NCBI GenBank assembly: GCA_026182355.1
Contig: JAPFBL010000047.1
Coordinates: 1,426,001 to 1,490,000, forward strand
DNA: 64,000 nucleotides
Origin: Hermatobates lingyangjiaoensis
Lineage: Eukaryota; Arthropoda; Insecta; Hemiptera; Hermatobatidae
Reading direction: 5' to 3'
The notes below the pieces were generated by a model. It did no database searches. It worked only from the letters and a program-made list of their open reading frames with translations, and was not told where the DNA came from. The position numbers and the translations under genes are program-made. Positions 45,499-57,009 of this stretch are shown one piece after another (the first letter of the stretch is position 1; the number at the start of each line of letters is the position of its first letter).

Positions 45499-45725
45499 GT
45501 GGCAAGGTTAGGTAGTGATAACGTGCTCGCTTTGGAACTGTAGGTCAGGTGTTCAATACTAACTCTGGCCCACTATTTATTCATGTTAGAGTTTAATAAA
45601 TCTGAGAATTTCGTTCATCGGAGAGGACGTTAGGCCATCGGTTCCAAGCCTGTATGGTATCAGGTACTTAATAAAGATCGCTACTCTAAATTCACTTGAT
45701 ATAGAGGTAAAATTCCCAGTTTATC
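45499..45725 (+). mobile_element. tRNA-derived SINE
   Basis: A decayed tRNA-like head (B-box-like GTGTTCAATAC near 45549) precedes the family blocks 'tttaataaatctgag', 'cggagaggacgtta', 'ggtatcaggtactta', 'aaagatcgctactctaa' and 'cacttgata'. Confidence 0.65.
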
Positions 45726-47280
45726 ATCAGTAAATGATTCATGAATAATGAGAGTCAGTCAATGAATCAGTATTTTTTGTGTGGTTTTTCAAAGAGTGCT
45801 CGGCCTATGTGTGTTACCTTGTGGAGGACTGCTACTACAACCTAACCTGACAAATATACAACTCAATTCTAAAATTAAATTATATATTTAACACAAGCTT
45901 AATATTTATTTTTGAGCTTTGAAACTTAGTCAAAACTAAAAAAAAATGTAAGTGTTCTATTCAACAGAATAGAAAAAAAGATCCCTGGTGCTTTCAATAC
46001 TATTGAAGCTGACTATACCCATATTTCTATGGGTGAGTATAATTAACTGACTTTAACCATATTTCTAACACAAACGTTTGCTCATAAAAGTTGGAACAAT
46101 TATAAGAATTTTATATTTTGGATCTGGAATATTTCTAAAGTTGTCTTGAAATTTCTAGTTGTATTCATCATTCTATAATAAACAAACATGATATAGGCTA
46201 TATTATTAATGTGCTAAAATAAAATTTAAACATGAAACAATTTATGTACAAATATTAGAAAATAAAAATGACATGTATAAAACTGAGAAAGCTGTTTAGC
46301 AAGGAAATATTAATTTCATAATCTTTTATTATGATATTTTAAACTGAAAGGAACTTCAGTTCAAAAACAAAAGAACCTATTTGTTCTTGCATAATATATT
46401 CAATTCATAAAAATTCTTTACTAATTCTGCTAATTTAAAAAAAATAAGAGACTACTGTTTACATTTCAAAGTTGTTTACTTATAAAAAATAAAAATTATT
46501 ACATTTCAAAATAAGCTTGAAACACAATTATAAAATTTATATCATATTTCCAGCATGTTTTTCCAGGAAGTTCCATGCGTTTTAAGATAGGGCTCTCAAA
46601 TAGGTTGGCTTCCCTGTATGCAGGAATTCGAAAAGCGGAAAAGACTTTCCTCAAGATGTCTCTAATATGTGGTCGACCTGACCCTTCTACCAAAAGATAT
46701 TAAATTCTTCTTGTCCTTGGATACAGCTTTCTCCATAGTCCCTTGTCCTTTCTATCGCTTGTTCACCTTTAGCTAGATTTATTGCTTGTATCCGATTATG
46801 ATTTTGTACGTCTTGATCAAACCATTATCATGAAAAAATGATTATATTATGCATAATTTTTGTTTCATATAAATGCTCTATTTACACTAAAACGTTAAAA
46901 AAAATTGTACTTTGCCACAAAATTCTATGGCATAATATTGTTATCAAATACAAAATTTATTGCATAAAATATATATAATGTATATTTTTATTTAAAGCTA
47001 CTCTAAAGTTTCCTTAAATACTTCAAAATTTTATTTAAAGCTATTTTTAAGTTTCCTTAGTTATTTCAGAATATTCATATATATGTAACTATATAAAATA
47101 ATATCAGCGATCACATATCACTATTTAGTCCTAATTATATAATTATGATAATAATATATAATAATTCAGTTATTAATATAGACCAGTTAATAATTCATCA
47201 TGTATAACTAACCTAAAATATTAAATGCAAATAGTATCAACAATTCCTTACGCTAATGGTGCTGATGTATATATAATTTT
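45726..47280. other. AT-rich non-coding sequence with one coding-looking minus-strand frame
   Basis: On the minus strand, 46540-46693 reads EGSGRPHIRDILRKVFSAF and continues FESPILKRMELPGKTC, with a balanced composition unusual for this window. A TAG that could act as a splice acceptor precedes it. I cannot assign it to a family, and it may be chance. Nothing else was seen. Confidence 0.25.
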
Positions 47281-47341
47281 TTGTTTGTGTGTGTGGATGT
47301 ACGCGCGCGCGCGCTCGCGTGTGTGTGTGTGTGTGTGTGTT
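47281..47341. repeat. (GT)n-(CG)n alternating purine-pyrimidine tract
   Basis: A GT run, then ACGCGCGCGCGCGCTCGCG, then a further GT run. Such alternating runs can adopt Z-DNA under negative supercoiling. Confidence 0.85.
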
Positions 47342-47461
47342 AGTGTTATTATGACATAAATTATAAAATTATTCTTTGATTTAAGGGCATATTATTAATT
47401 TTTTAAAATATATATAACAGTATATGGTTAATAAGATATCAATATATAAGTTAGATCTAAT

Positions 47462-47655
47462 AGAGTACCGCACGGACGACCTGATATTTCAACTTGGGAG
47501 GGAAGTTGGTAGCTAACTAGGTGAAGACCACCGGCTAGTTAGGACCCCAGAGTAAACTAGCTGGCCAGCGAAACTCAACTTGTCCGTGGTTGTGCTTCGC
47601 ATCAACGTCTTCCCAACTATTAGCCTTCGACCACAGACACCTCATTCAATATTCC
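47462..47655. other. GC-richer island with nested complementary segments
   Basis: CACGGAC (47471-47477) can pair with GTCCGTG (47582-47588). Inside, CTAACTAG (47513-47520) can pair with CTAGTTAG (47535-47542). RUNX-like words (GACCACAG) lie near the end. The nested arrangement could be a structured RNA, but it may also be a regulatory element with no RNA role. No coding frame was recognised. Confidence 0.3.
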
Positions 47656-48049
47656 ATCTTTAACCTACATCTAACTCCATTTCTGTAATTTATCATTAAC
47701 TTTCCTAATCTCGTAAATAGTAATTTCTACTTAATTCCCCGAAAAACATATTTTATTCTGTTTCAAAAAAATTTTTAAATCATGCATATATCTACATATT
47801 CATTTTGATCAAAACAAACTACAAATAAAAATTTTCTTAAGGTCAGTGTTAAGAATATAAGAAACTTAAGATCAAATAACTGTTTTCAACCAAAAATACA
47901 TTTTGCTAACAGTTTTAAAGTAAACAGATAAAAGCAAAAATTAGAAGAAATGAAATTGAAACTGATTAATAGAAAATTACGAGAAAAGAAAAGTTTTCCA
48001 TATAACAATAAACAGAAAAAACATAAATTATCTTTAAATTTGGAAATAT

Positions 48050-48980
48050 ACCCTTTCAATCTGAATGCTTGTGAGGGCGATTAAAGCAATACCGATAGAC
48101 AGATCAACATGAAACTATAACTAAAAATAGAATTTGATGTGGAGGAAGAGTTGAGATAATTTTTTTTTTTTCAAAATTACATGTGCCATAGAAGGGTTAT
48201 TGTACTCTTCCTGTTTTCAGAAAATGTTTTTTTTTTGACACTTATTGAAAAACAAAAAACACTTCTTGAATTTTGCCAAAAAGTCGAATAGAAAAAAAAA
48301 TCATGACATTTCAATATCACAAACAGCATTAAAGCTACAGAAACTGAATATTGAACCTGGACTAATGGATTACTTGCTACACTTTTCGTATTTGTTTACA
48401 CCATTTTCATTTACTTAAATTTTTTTGACTGAATCCACTGAAATAATATTGACGTTTAAAGGTATAATAAAAAAAAATTGAAATGATTTAATGACTTATA
48501 TGAGATGTAAGAAAAATAAATTTCTCCAATAGAACATTTGAAACATATTAAATTATTCCTGATGCTTTCCGTGATATGGATTGTCTTACAATGTGCCCTA
48601 ATCGATCTATATGTTTCACCATTCAACAAAACTTAATATCAGAAGCAAATTTTCTTATGGTTACGAATCACATTATTTTTGGCTAATGTTGAAGTTTTTG
48701 CAAAGAACTTTTTCCTTCTAGAGAAGAGCTACTATTTTGTTATCAAATATCCAGTTATTCACTATTCTAGTCTTTAAATTATGCTGAAATGTCGGCTTTG
48801 AATTTGATAAACAGACTTTGATTTAATAAATAAACTGACTAGTTTGTTTTTTTCCAATACACATTTACAGCAACCATCATTCTTCAGCACGCAGGAAAAA
48901 GATAATACTCGATCAGAGTAAATTGGATTTTTATCATTTTTAACAAGGAGAAAGAAAGTAATTTTTACAAAATGCTAGTA
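48050..48980 (+). repeat. Unnamed dispersed repeat, copy 3a
   Basis: It aligns with 43640-44460: 'aatctgaa.g.ttgtgag', 'caaaattacat', 'ctgttttcag', 'gaacctggact.atgga', 'gcaggaaaaagata'. The 5' half of the longest copy is missing. Confidence 0.65.
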
Positions 48981-49690
48981 TGCCATAAAGTTCCCAGTAT
49001 AATAATTTTTTTTAAAAAAAAAAACAAAAATATAAAACATAATTTGATGCTTATAATGGAAAAATATACATGTTTTATTGACTTATATGTGATATAAAAA
49101 AAATAAAAATCACTGCCAATGTACATAAATTTCTGAAGCTTTTAATGGTATGATGGATTTGTCCCAAAAAATGTTATGATTAATTTGTATGTTACGGCCT
49201 TGAACAAAACCTAATAACATGTAAAACTTTTTTTTTGTTTATGAACCATGCCAACTTAGGATAATATTGAAGTGTGGAATGGACTCTTTCCCCAAGAAAG
49301 AGGAGTCATGTTTGTTGAAAGAGGAGTTAGTTTCTTCACTATTCTAGTCTAATAGTTCATATCTATTATTTTAAAAAATTAGGAGCTACCAGCTATAAAA
49401 ATTTTAAGTTACTGAATAGCAGGCTTTGATTTTGATTTGAGTATGTAGAACTGGCTAATTTCTAATATATTTTTCCTCAATACACAGCAACCTTATAACA
49501 GAGTACAGCACGCAGGAAAAAGATAACACTCTCTCAGAGTGAATTAGCATATCTCATTTTTGACAAATTGAAAGAAAAAGTGATTTTTATTAAATAGGAA
49601 GACATAAAATTCCCAGAATAATAATTCTATAAAAGACCAAAAATGTAAAACATAATTCAAAATTATGAACATTCTTTGATGAAAAATAAA
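48479..49690 (+). repeat. Tandem duplication of about 0.6 kb inside the dispersed repeat (copy 3b)
   Basis: Matching landmarks occur twice in direct order: 'gacttatatg' at 48493 and 49080, and 'gcaggaaaaagata' at 48891 and 49512. This gives a period of about 590-620 bp. The second unit keeps the same order of blocks up to the 'cccag.ataataatt' region. Unit divergence is clear, so the duplication is old. Confidence 0.6.
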
Positions 49691-50660
49691 TGTAATTATC
49701 CTAAATCTTAAATTAAAAATTATCATAAACATCTTTTCTTAGAAGTTTCTGACATTTTTCAGAGAATAGGAATATTTTCATGTTTTAAATTTGAAACTTT
49801 GTCTTTAATCTTAAATGTAGAAGGTCAGATAAACTATACAACAGATCCACTGGCCATTGGAAGCAATGCGATGTTCTCCTGTAAAGGATTATTTCGTAAT
49901 ACGAAATCTACACATTCGCTTTTCAAAAATGTTATTACTGATGTAGTTATACTAATGATTTCATATGCAGCAGTGGTGTGATGTACAAAAAGAAGCATAT
50001 ATATTGATAATTTGATATTGATCCATCTTTATTACCTCAATGACTGAAAGACTAGTAAACATCTTTCATTTAGACACGCATATTGTGCCTAAATGTGATA
50101 TAATATACCTAAGAAGTTTGATATTATGTTTAGTTATAGTAATGTTCGAGTGTAGCCACTCCAGGTTTTTTATTTATTTACTTACCTGAGTTTATATTAA
50201 TTAAATATTTTTGTCAAGTTTTGATCACTTCTTCAGTTCTTAATTATACACACAAAACCGGACTGATGTATGAATTTATGAACTAAACAACTGAATAGAA
50301 CTCAGATGCAATGTAGTGTGGTCAGTCTTCCTAATTCAAATGAAACTTTCAATACTGACTTTTCATTTTTTTTTAATAATTTTATTGTTCTTGTGAATAA
50401 CTATAAATTATTTGTTTATAATTTAAACTACTTCAGCTTATTTTAAATAACAAGGGCCAAAAATGTGAATTTGATAAATGCTAGCTTTATAGTGTAATTG
50501 ACATTAAATCTATTTTTCCTTTCAAAGTTTGTAGGAATCAATAGATCATAATAAAACTAGTTCAAGGTTGTAGGTATTAAATCTTACAACAGAAATATAT
50601 GAGAAATCATTTTCATTTGAAGTAGGTTAGATCAAGTCTCACAACGGGAAACACGGAACG
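49691..50660. other. AT-rich sequence; a weak exon-like stretch at 49822-49885
   Basis: After a possible acceptor (AATGTAG) the plus strand reads GQINYTTDPLAIGSNAMFSC, reminiscent of the start of an Ig-like domain, and a possible donor (CT before GTAAAG) follows. With one short segment and no partner exon this is not a supported gene. Confidence 0.2.
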
Positions 50661-50892
50661 AGGGAGTCTTAAATTTTGACAACCTGAAGTGTATTTTGGG
50701 TAGGAATCTTTAACCAGTCACTGATATCGTGCTGGCTCAGGACTGACGGCTTAACGTTTTCTACCAGGACGATGTGCTTAGACTCTTTTTTTCACTGCTA
50801 TTGTGAATAAATTGAGCGTCACAATAGCTATCAAACGGCAGATCTACCATTTCAGAGGTGAGCATGTAAGTCATTGGGCTACCTTGGTACTT
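50661..50892 (-). mobile_element. tRNA-derived SINE, minus strand
   Basis: The family blocks occur in order: 'gggagtcttaaattttg', 'aagtgtatttt', 'cactgatatcgt', 'ggactgacggcttaacgtt', 'gtgaataaattgag', 'aggtgagcatgtaa' and 'ttgggctaccttggtac'. A long TA tract lies 23 bp beyond the head. Confidence 0.65.
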
Positions 50893-50912
50893 TCATTTAA
50901 AAAACTGTAAGA

Positions 50913-50914
<2 letters not shown>

Positions 50915-50963
<49 letters not shown>
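50915..50963. repeat. (TA)n microsatellite
   Basis: About 49 bp of pure TA next to the SINE head. Unlike the 12-25 kb tracts it has no palindrome attached. Confidence 0.9.
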
Positions 50964-50969
<6 letters not shown>

Positions 50970-51000
50970 TTTTATACGAGGTAATATTTACTTCATTGAT

Positions 51001-51430
51001 TTATCCAATAGGATGAAATATAAACCATTGGTTTGGAATAGCGGTTAATGCTGAGTTATTGCCAGAATAAGAGGTAGGAATGTGGTTAATGGTGATGGTG
51101 GAAGGAATAGTTAAGTGGGACGAAGGAGATAGGGGTGGTTTGGAGCTAAGGTGGTGGAAAGGAGTGGCGACAAGATAGATCTCCTGGGCGAAGCGGGTGT
51201 CTGGTTTACGCACTGTGACTTCCAATGGAGTGGGTATACGAGCGAGCGAGAGAAGAAACAAGCTAACTAAGCGCCAGAACAGTCGACACAATTCTACTAC
51301 TTATCCAACCATCCACTCGACTAGGCTTACTGCTCGGCCCTCTTAAATCCATTCTGTTTGAGGGCTCTCCTCACCTCCGCCCCACCTCTTTCGACTCATT
51401 ACCTTTGCGCTCTTATGCTTTTAATGCAAG
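51001..51430. other. GC-richer island, candidate regulatory element
   Basis: The composition is more balanced than its flanks, with CCTCCGCCCCACC (a GC-box or KLF-like word) near 51377. A minus-strand frame is open over 51001-51291 but rich in Ser, Thr and Pro and without a recognisable domain. A promoter, an enhancer or non-coding exon are all possible. Confidence 0.3.
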
Positions 51431-52500
51431 CAACCTAAGTTGAAATGATTATATCGCAACAATCCTCTGCCAAGAGATTTGCCCAAACACCCTGTGTAAT
51501 TCATTGTTTATCTGGCATATATCTTACCAAATTAAATTTAACATTTCTATATTCCTATCAATAGGATAAAATAATAATAATTATCAATTTTCAGATTTCA
51601 TAGATTACCTAGACTGAGAACTAACCTGCCACAGCTTTGCCCTACATCCTACCCATAACAGACACTTGGCCATGTATAAGTGCGTATTATTTTTCTTAAG
51701 AAATGAGTACTAATTCTGAAGATATCATTTACAATATCTTTTCAATTTCATTTTATTTAATAATTACTTGACATTATGTAACAATATACTGTAGTAACCT
51801 CCAGCAAAACACTTTCAAATTGTAATTCTAAATTTTCTGGAAGCTCAGTGAATTATGCTCATAAGCCATCTATGATTGAATATAGAAATAAACGTTTACA
51901 TTATTTTAAAAGTTCACTGAAAGTATCTTTAATAAGAATATTGTAATTAAAAACATATAACAATAGAAATATTACACTCAATTTTCCATTTTAAACATAC
52001 ATATAAATATTGAGAAATATAGATTAATAATATACAGGTCAGTATACTCATTCTAGTAACATTGCAACAAATAAATATCATGGATTGAAATCTTTGAGTT
52101 AATAGGAGATTTTATTGTAGAATACTGCATATTTTATTTTAAAATTTAATAAATGATTTTAGAACTATTATGAATTAAGACCTGCCAAAACTGTGTGAAC
52201 TATATAAATGGTTCAATAATGATGACACATCTAACTTCATGAACCTGAGAAACTTAATCAACTACTTTGGTCGATTTCTGAAAATTTGTTATATTTTCTA
52301 AATAAAATTTGAACTCAGGAGTTAGTTTGTGTATGAAATGTAACGCGTTGTGTTTCTCATTAAAATAATGGGATTATAGAGCACATCAAGTTTGTATTAA
52401 TCACAATCAATATTATTTTATATTGTTTATATTTGTAACATTATTAACTTTAACGATGAATTGAAAGGGTTTTGTAAATTTTAGAAGGTTTTGTCATATT
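51431..52500. other. AT-rich non-coding sequence, nothing recognised
   Basis: No supported feature. Confidence 0.4.
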
Positions 52501-53014
52501 TAGTTAAGAAGAGCGTGATGAGTTGAAGAATGGATCTTTTAAAGGGGAGTTACCAAGGGTAACGAAGTTTTTCCTGGAAAGGTTTTGAGAATGACGCGAG
52601 CTAATCTGGCACATTATTTGGCAAGCATACCCTCTTCAGTGGTGAGAAGGAAGAGGGTCCAATGGAGGCAAAACACTAAATATTTGAAGCAGGCTGCCGA
52701 CATTTTGCGCCGTTAGTCGATTCTGTATTATTCAAGACTTCCTACAACTTTACCTGCTAACCCGCCAGGCCACTCTTAATAATTATCATACATAACAGGT
52801 GATTAATCCATGATGAGGACCTTGCCATCTCCCCCATTCTTCCTCTTGTTAGTGCCATCAATTATTACCTTATTACTGAAATCCAATATAATTTGCAAAC
52901 TGGTTTAGAATTGCACCCTAAATTGGCATCTCTTGCCTTAACAGCACAGTCCTTTGTTTCCCTTCTTCACCCTAATGAACTTGCTTTCAACTCCCTTTCC
53001 ATCAAATATACTTA
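52501..53014 (+). other. GC-richer patch followed by an unassigned open frame
   Basis: The 52540-52760 part is GC-richer without repeats. From 52803 a plus-strand frame is open to a stop near 53014 (about 70 codons) and reads DLAISPILPLVSAINYYLIT and later LASLALTAQSFVSLLHPNEL. The balanced use of Leu, Ala, Ser and Pro is coding-like, but no start codon is placed and no family is recognised. It may be relict transposon coding sequence or chance. Confidence 0.25.
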
Positions 53015-54890
53015 ATTATATCTTGGAAAATTACATCTTAAAAAATGATATACAGCAATAATACTGCTTCAATTAAGTGATACATAAAAGCATTTAAAAC
53101 GTTATCATCACTTCAAATAAAAGAGTATAACCTATATGTCCACATATACACATATTGACAATTGTTCAGAGCGGAATAAATTGTGTTCAGTACAATGAAA
53201 TAAGTATTCTGTGCTAATCATTTGGTTTTATAAAAATTACACTAATACAAGTGTGAATATGCCATGCATTATGAATTGTATACATTTCTCTGTAGAAATA
53301 CAACTGGAATAAAATTGGATATTTCCATGGCATTACCATGGCATCTTTCTACGCTCTTTCCATACCTGTACCTCCTTTTCCGTTTTAAGCTTTGGCTTTC
53401 CATCCTCCTTTAATATGCTTATTATTTAGTTAAAAGGACTGTAGTTTTTGTTATCAAGTTGAATACTTAGTTATTATTCATTTTTGTTAAGATTAACCTG
53501 AAATCTACACGAAATGTTCCAAACGAGTCTGTAAAAACATATTTTACTATGCTGTTCCAGATATGATTAAATACTACAATTCATGTTTACACTACTTGTG
53601 AGATAAAATTGGACTTATATGAATTAGCATTCACTCCTTATTTTTGCTGGTGGGTACATAAATACTATTATTTTCTAATGTTTCAAATAAATGTGAGCAT
53701 TATTTTGATATTAATAGAAGTTTCTAAAATATATAATATTCATGTCGCTTGAATATTTCCTGATAATTGCAACTCAACCTTTTTTTAATTATTTCAATAG
53801 AAAATAATATAACAATTAAACAATAAACATAATAATCAAAACTACAGTTCCAATAAAATATAACTATTTGTTTGTTAAAGTAGTTAAGATATTCCTAAAT
53901 GTGTTACACATAAAGTGTTCAGACTTTGGAGAACAGTAAAACAGCAATTGGCAGGAGAAATAATCATAAATGGATCCAAATTATTATCAAAAGGTGTAAG
54001 TTGTTAATATATTATTTTTTTTTTACTTTCCATTGTTCTGATTAGAAACTATTATAAACGAAGGCAATGAATATTAGGTTGAAAAATATTTTGCTTTATA
54101 CACATTATTTCAAACAATATAACATAAATTGTCAACATCTCCTTACTGTGCAATGTAACCTAATGATGTACACTAAGTGTTCGAAGGACATAATGTGAAT
54201 AAATCATTTTTGTGTGAGAATGCTTAGTGTTTCTTTTTCTCTCTGATCATAAGTATATACTACACAATAACTGATACGTTTCATCTTAATGTATACATAA
54301 ACGCTTAAACAGACCCACATAGCACACAAATTTACACATATTCCGATACAATTTAATCACAGATACGATACATTGCATAGTGATTTTAATTTTATAATGA
54401 CTATGATGAAATAAAAAATTACTCTTACTTTTCAATGACAAACAATATACTAAGGAATAATTCAAATTTAGCAAAATGACTACGATTAAGTAATGAATGA
54501 TTTCTATTTTACAATTATTACAATACAGTAGAGAATTTCTATAAATTTACAAAATTGATAATTCAAAATGGTATTAATAAAAATTAATAAATAATATTTT
54601 TTATTATTTAATAATAATAGACTATTAATAAATTGGATTTGTGCATACAGAATCTATAAGTAATTGTGGAGGAAAAATGATATTATGTTTAGTCAAGTCG
54701 GTATTAAGAATCAAATGGACAGAGATGGATATTAAATTAAACGAAAGGAGAAAAAAAGAAAAATTGTTTAATTCAAAAACGATCTATTAATATCTATTAA
54801 AACGAAAAACACCTAAAAAAAAGACCTGGTGGAGCAAATAAAATATAGATTTAATTCTAGACAAGAAATGAAGGGCGACAATGATGCGAT
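53015..54890. other. AT-rich non-coding sequence, nothing recognised
   Basis: No supported feature. Short A/T inverted words lie near 54590-54630. Confidence 0.4.
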
Positions 54891-54892
54891 AT

Positions 54893-55420
54893 TTCAAGAG
54901 AGAGAGGGAGAGAGAAAGAGAGACAGAGTAAGAGTAAGCTGAAGCACAGAGTGAGGGAGAGACCTAGAATGCGTGAGTGAGTGTGAGGGAGAGTGTAGGA
55001 GACAGAGAGAGAGTAAGAGTAAGTTCCTGAAGGCAAGCAGTGAGGGAGAGACTTATAATGAGAGAGTGAGTGTGAGGGAGAGAGAAAGAGAGACAGAGTA
55101 AGAGTGAGGGAGAGACTTAGAATGAGTGAGTGAATGTGAGGGAGAGAGTAGGAGACAGAGAGAGAGTAAGAGTAAGTTCCTGAAGGCACGCAGTGAGGGA
55201 GAGACTTAGAATGAGAGAGTGAGTGTGAGGGAGAGAGAAAGAGATTAAGATAGAGAGTGAGTGCGAGAGAGAGTAAGAGTAAACTGAAGGCACACAGTGA
55301 GGGAGAGACTTAAAATGAGTGAGTCAGTGAGAGGGAGAAAGAGAGAATGAGTAGTAAAAGTAAGGGTGAGAGGGTGAGTGTGAGGGAGAGAATGAGTGAA
55401 AAGAATAAGTGGGGATGTCC
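54893..55420. repeat. Purine-rich minisatellite
   Basis: About 0.5 kb in which the plus strand is almost all G and A. A longer unit containing GTGAGGGAGAGACTTAGAATGAG recurs at about 54950, 55045, 55105, 55195 and 55297. Some units are preceded by AGTTCCTGAAGGCA. Spacing varies from about 60 to 105 bp. Uninterrupted polypurine of this length can form triplex (H-) DNA. The open frames on the minus strand here are repeat artefacts (Ser/Leu/His-rich). Confidence 0.8.
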
Positions 55421-55665
55421 ACGAAGCCAAGACGAGAGCCAATGAAGGGTAAAACGAGCGCCAAGAGATCCTAGCCGCCCCACAAACAAAAACCTTTTCC
55501 CAGTCGAATCAGAGGGAAGTAGGTTATTTTAACAAAGCTCTCAAAGCAGAATTTACAATGCAGATAAGCTCGCAGCGCCGCCCTCCCGTTTATATCCCAA
55601 CATCTTTCTGCCGCGTCTAATCAATGAAAATCCAATAACCCATTTCTATCTTGTTCTGGAAATTC
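55421..55665. promoter_or_regulatory. Candidate cis-regulatory element
   Basis: A GC-richer island that holds, within 150 bp, a FOX-like CAAACAAAAA (55483-55492), SOX-like AACAAAG (55531-55537), TCF-like TCAAAG (55541-55546), GATA-like AGATAAG (55562-55568) and homeodomain-like TAATCAAT (55618-55625). Each word is short and individually weak; the cluster in an otherwise monotonous AT-rich region is the argument. No coding frame was recognised. Confidence 0.3.
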
Positions 55666-56776
55666 CTTTGAGATGAATCATTTACTTCTCACCCATGACT
55701 TATGTTCTTTTTTCTTCTATCAAATAATCATATTTTGTCTTCAAATCTAATGACTTTTATAAAACAGGTTTTGAACTATTTATAAATGAAAATCTCAGTG
55801 GAAAACAATATTTATCTGTTTTATACAAGAAATAATGGTTTTTATTTTTCTAAGACACCTGACATGAAATATAGAGAAATATTTAAAAAAACAGTGCACT
55901 ATTTTTTTCTATTTTTTTCACAAAAAAATTAAATTATGAAGAATAATTTCTTTGAACAAAATGTTCTATACAAGAGTCAATTGTTAGTTTTCATTTTCAT
56001 CCAAAAGAAATTTCATCTAAGTTATGTTTGAAGTATCCTTAACGACTAAAAATCTGTTACGTTCTGTCACAATCAATATTACAAACTATGGCAAACAAAA
56101 TAATTTATACATTATTAACAAATTATCATTTTCAATTTTATATATATATATATATAATCAGGATTCACAACAGCAGCAACAAATGAAGCAAGTTATTTTC
56201 ATCAATAGCCGTCAGAAATTTAAAATGCACAGTATTTACCATATACTCGTATGCTACAAAAGTTTGTAGTTTCAAAGTAGCATTTATGTTTATTACGATG
56301 GTTGTACTAAAACGGCGTAATTTCATTGAAGGCATGTGCCAAAACATGAAGAAAAGCTATAAGAAGATATTGAAAGAAAGAATAGAAAAAAATAAGTAGG
56401 AATGTTGAAAGTACAGTGACGCCTATATGAACCCAAGGCAAGTACAATGTAAAAAGGAAATCTTATGTTAATAAGTGGTCTACCTGTAACAATTTACATT
56501 GTGAAATGATTTTCGTTGTACAAAAAGAACCAAAAGAAGGGTTGTATGCTATGGATAGATACTTATTTAGAACTCACCCTCATCTAGAAATGAAATGATT
56601 GTTCTTTAAGAAAACTTTGTCTTAAAATATTTTAATACTTTGTATTAAAATTTATTTCTATAAAATAAACTTTGTCTTAAAAAGGTATAAAATGTTTACC
56701 TTCAATTTTGAATTTAAATCCCTGGAACCTTGTAATGAAAACTAAGATAACTGCAACACCTTACAATATTTTAGGG
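55666..56776. other. AT-rich non-coding sequence, nothing recognised
   Basis: A short TA run at 56141-56157 and a (CAG/CAA)-rich word near 56168. No supported gene. Confidence 0.4.
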
Positions 56777-56827
56777 CTAGTTTATTATAGCATTTCCTCT
56801 ATACCTGTCTTCTTCCCACTCTCTTAC

Positions 56828-57004
56828 CTGTTTTAAGATTATATATTTCATTTTGTCCACAGGAATTCTACGATTAAGATATTTTATGATCTCTTGCAAG
56901 TAATTGTACTGGCTACAAGCGCAGTATCTGGCTAACTGCCATTGTTTTACCTTTTCAGTTAAGTAGTATGGGACAGCCTTCTTCATACACAGAGATTTGT
57001 TCAC
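56828..57004 (-). other. Exon-like segment, minus strand
   Basis: The minus-strand frame reads NKSLCMKKAVPYYLTEKVKQ and continues WQLARYCACSQYNYLQEIIK to ILKQ, then a consensus splice donor (CAG before GTAAGAG, donor at 56821-56827). Upstream, TTGTAG just before 57004 or the better CTTCCTCAG near 57045 could be acceptors. Residue use is balanced and unlike the simple-sequence frames nearby. I recognise no protein family. It may be a coding exon, an exon of a long non-coding RNA, or chance. Confidence 0.3.
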
Positions 57005-57009
57005 TACAA

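Noticed and set aside
49822..49885. Ig-like domain exon
   Set aside because: Only about 20 residues look suggestive, the conserved Ig tryptophan and second cysteine cannot be placed, and no partner exon was found.
54857..55442. Ser/Leu/His-rich minus-strand frames of 65 and 110 codons
   Set aside because: They result from the purine-rich minisatellite, which has few stops on that strand.
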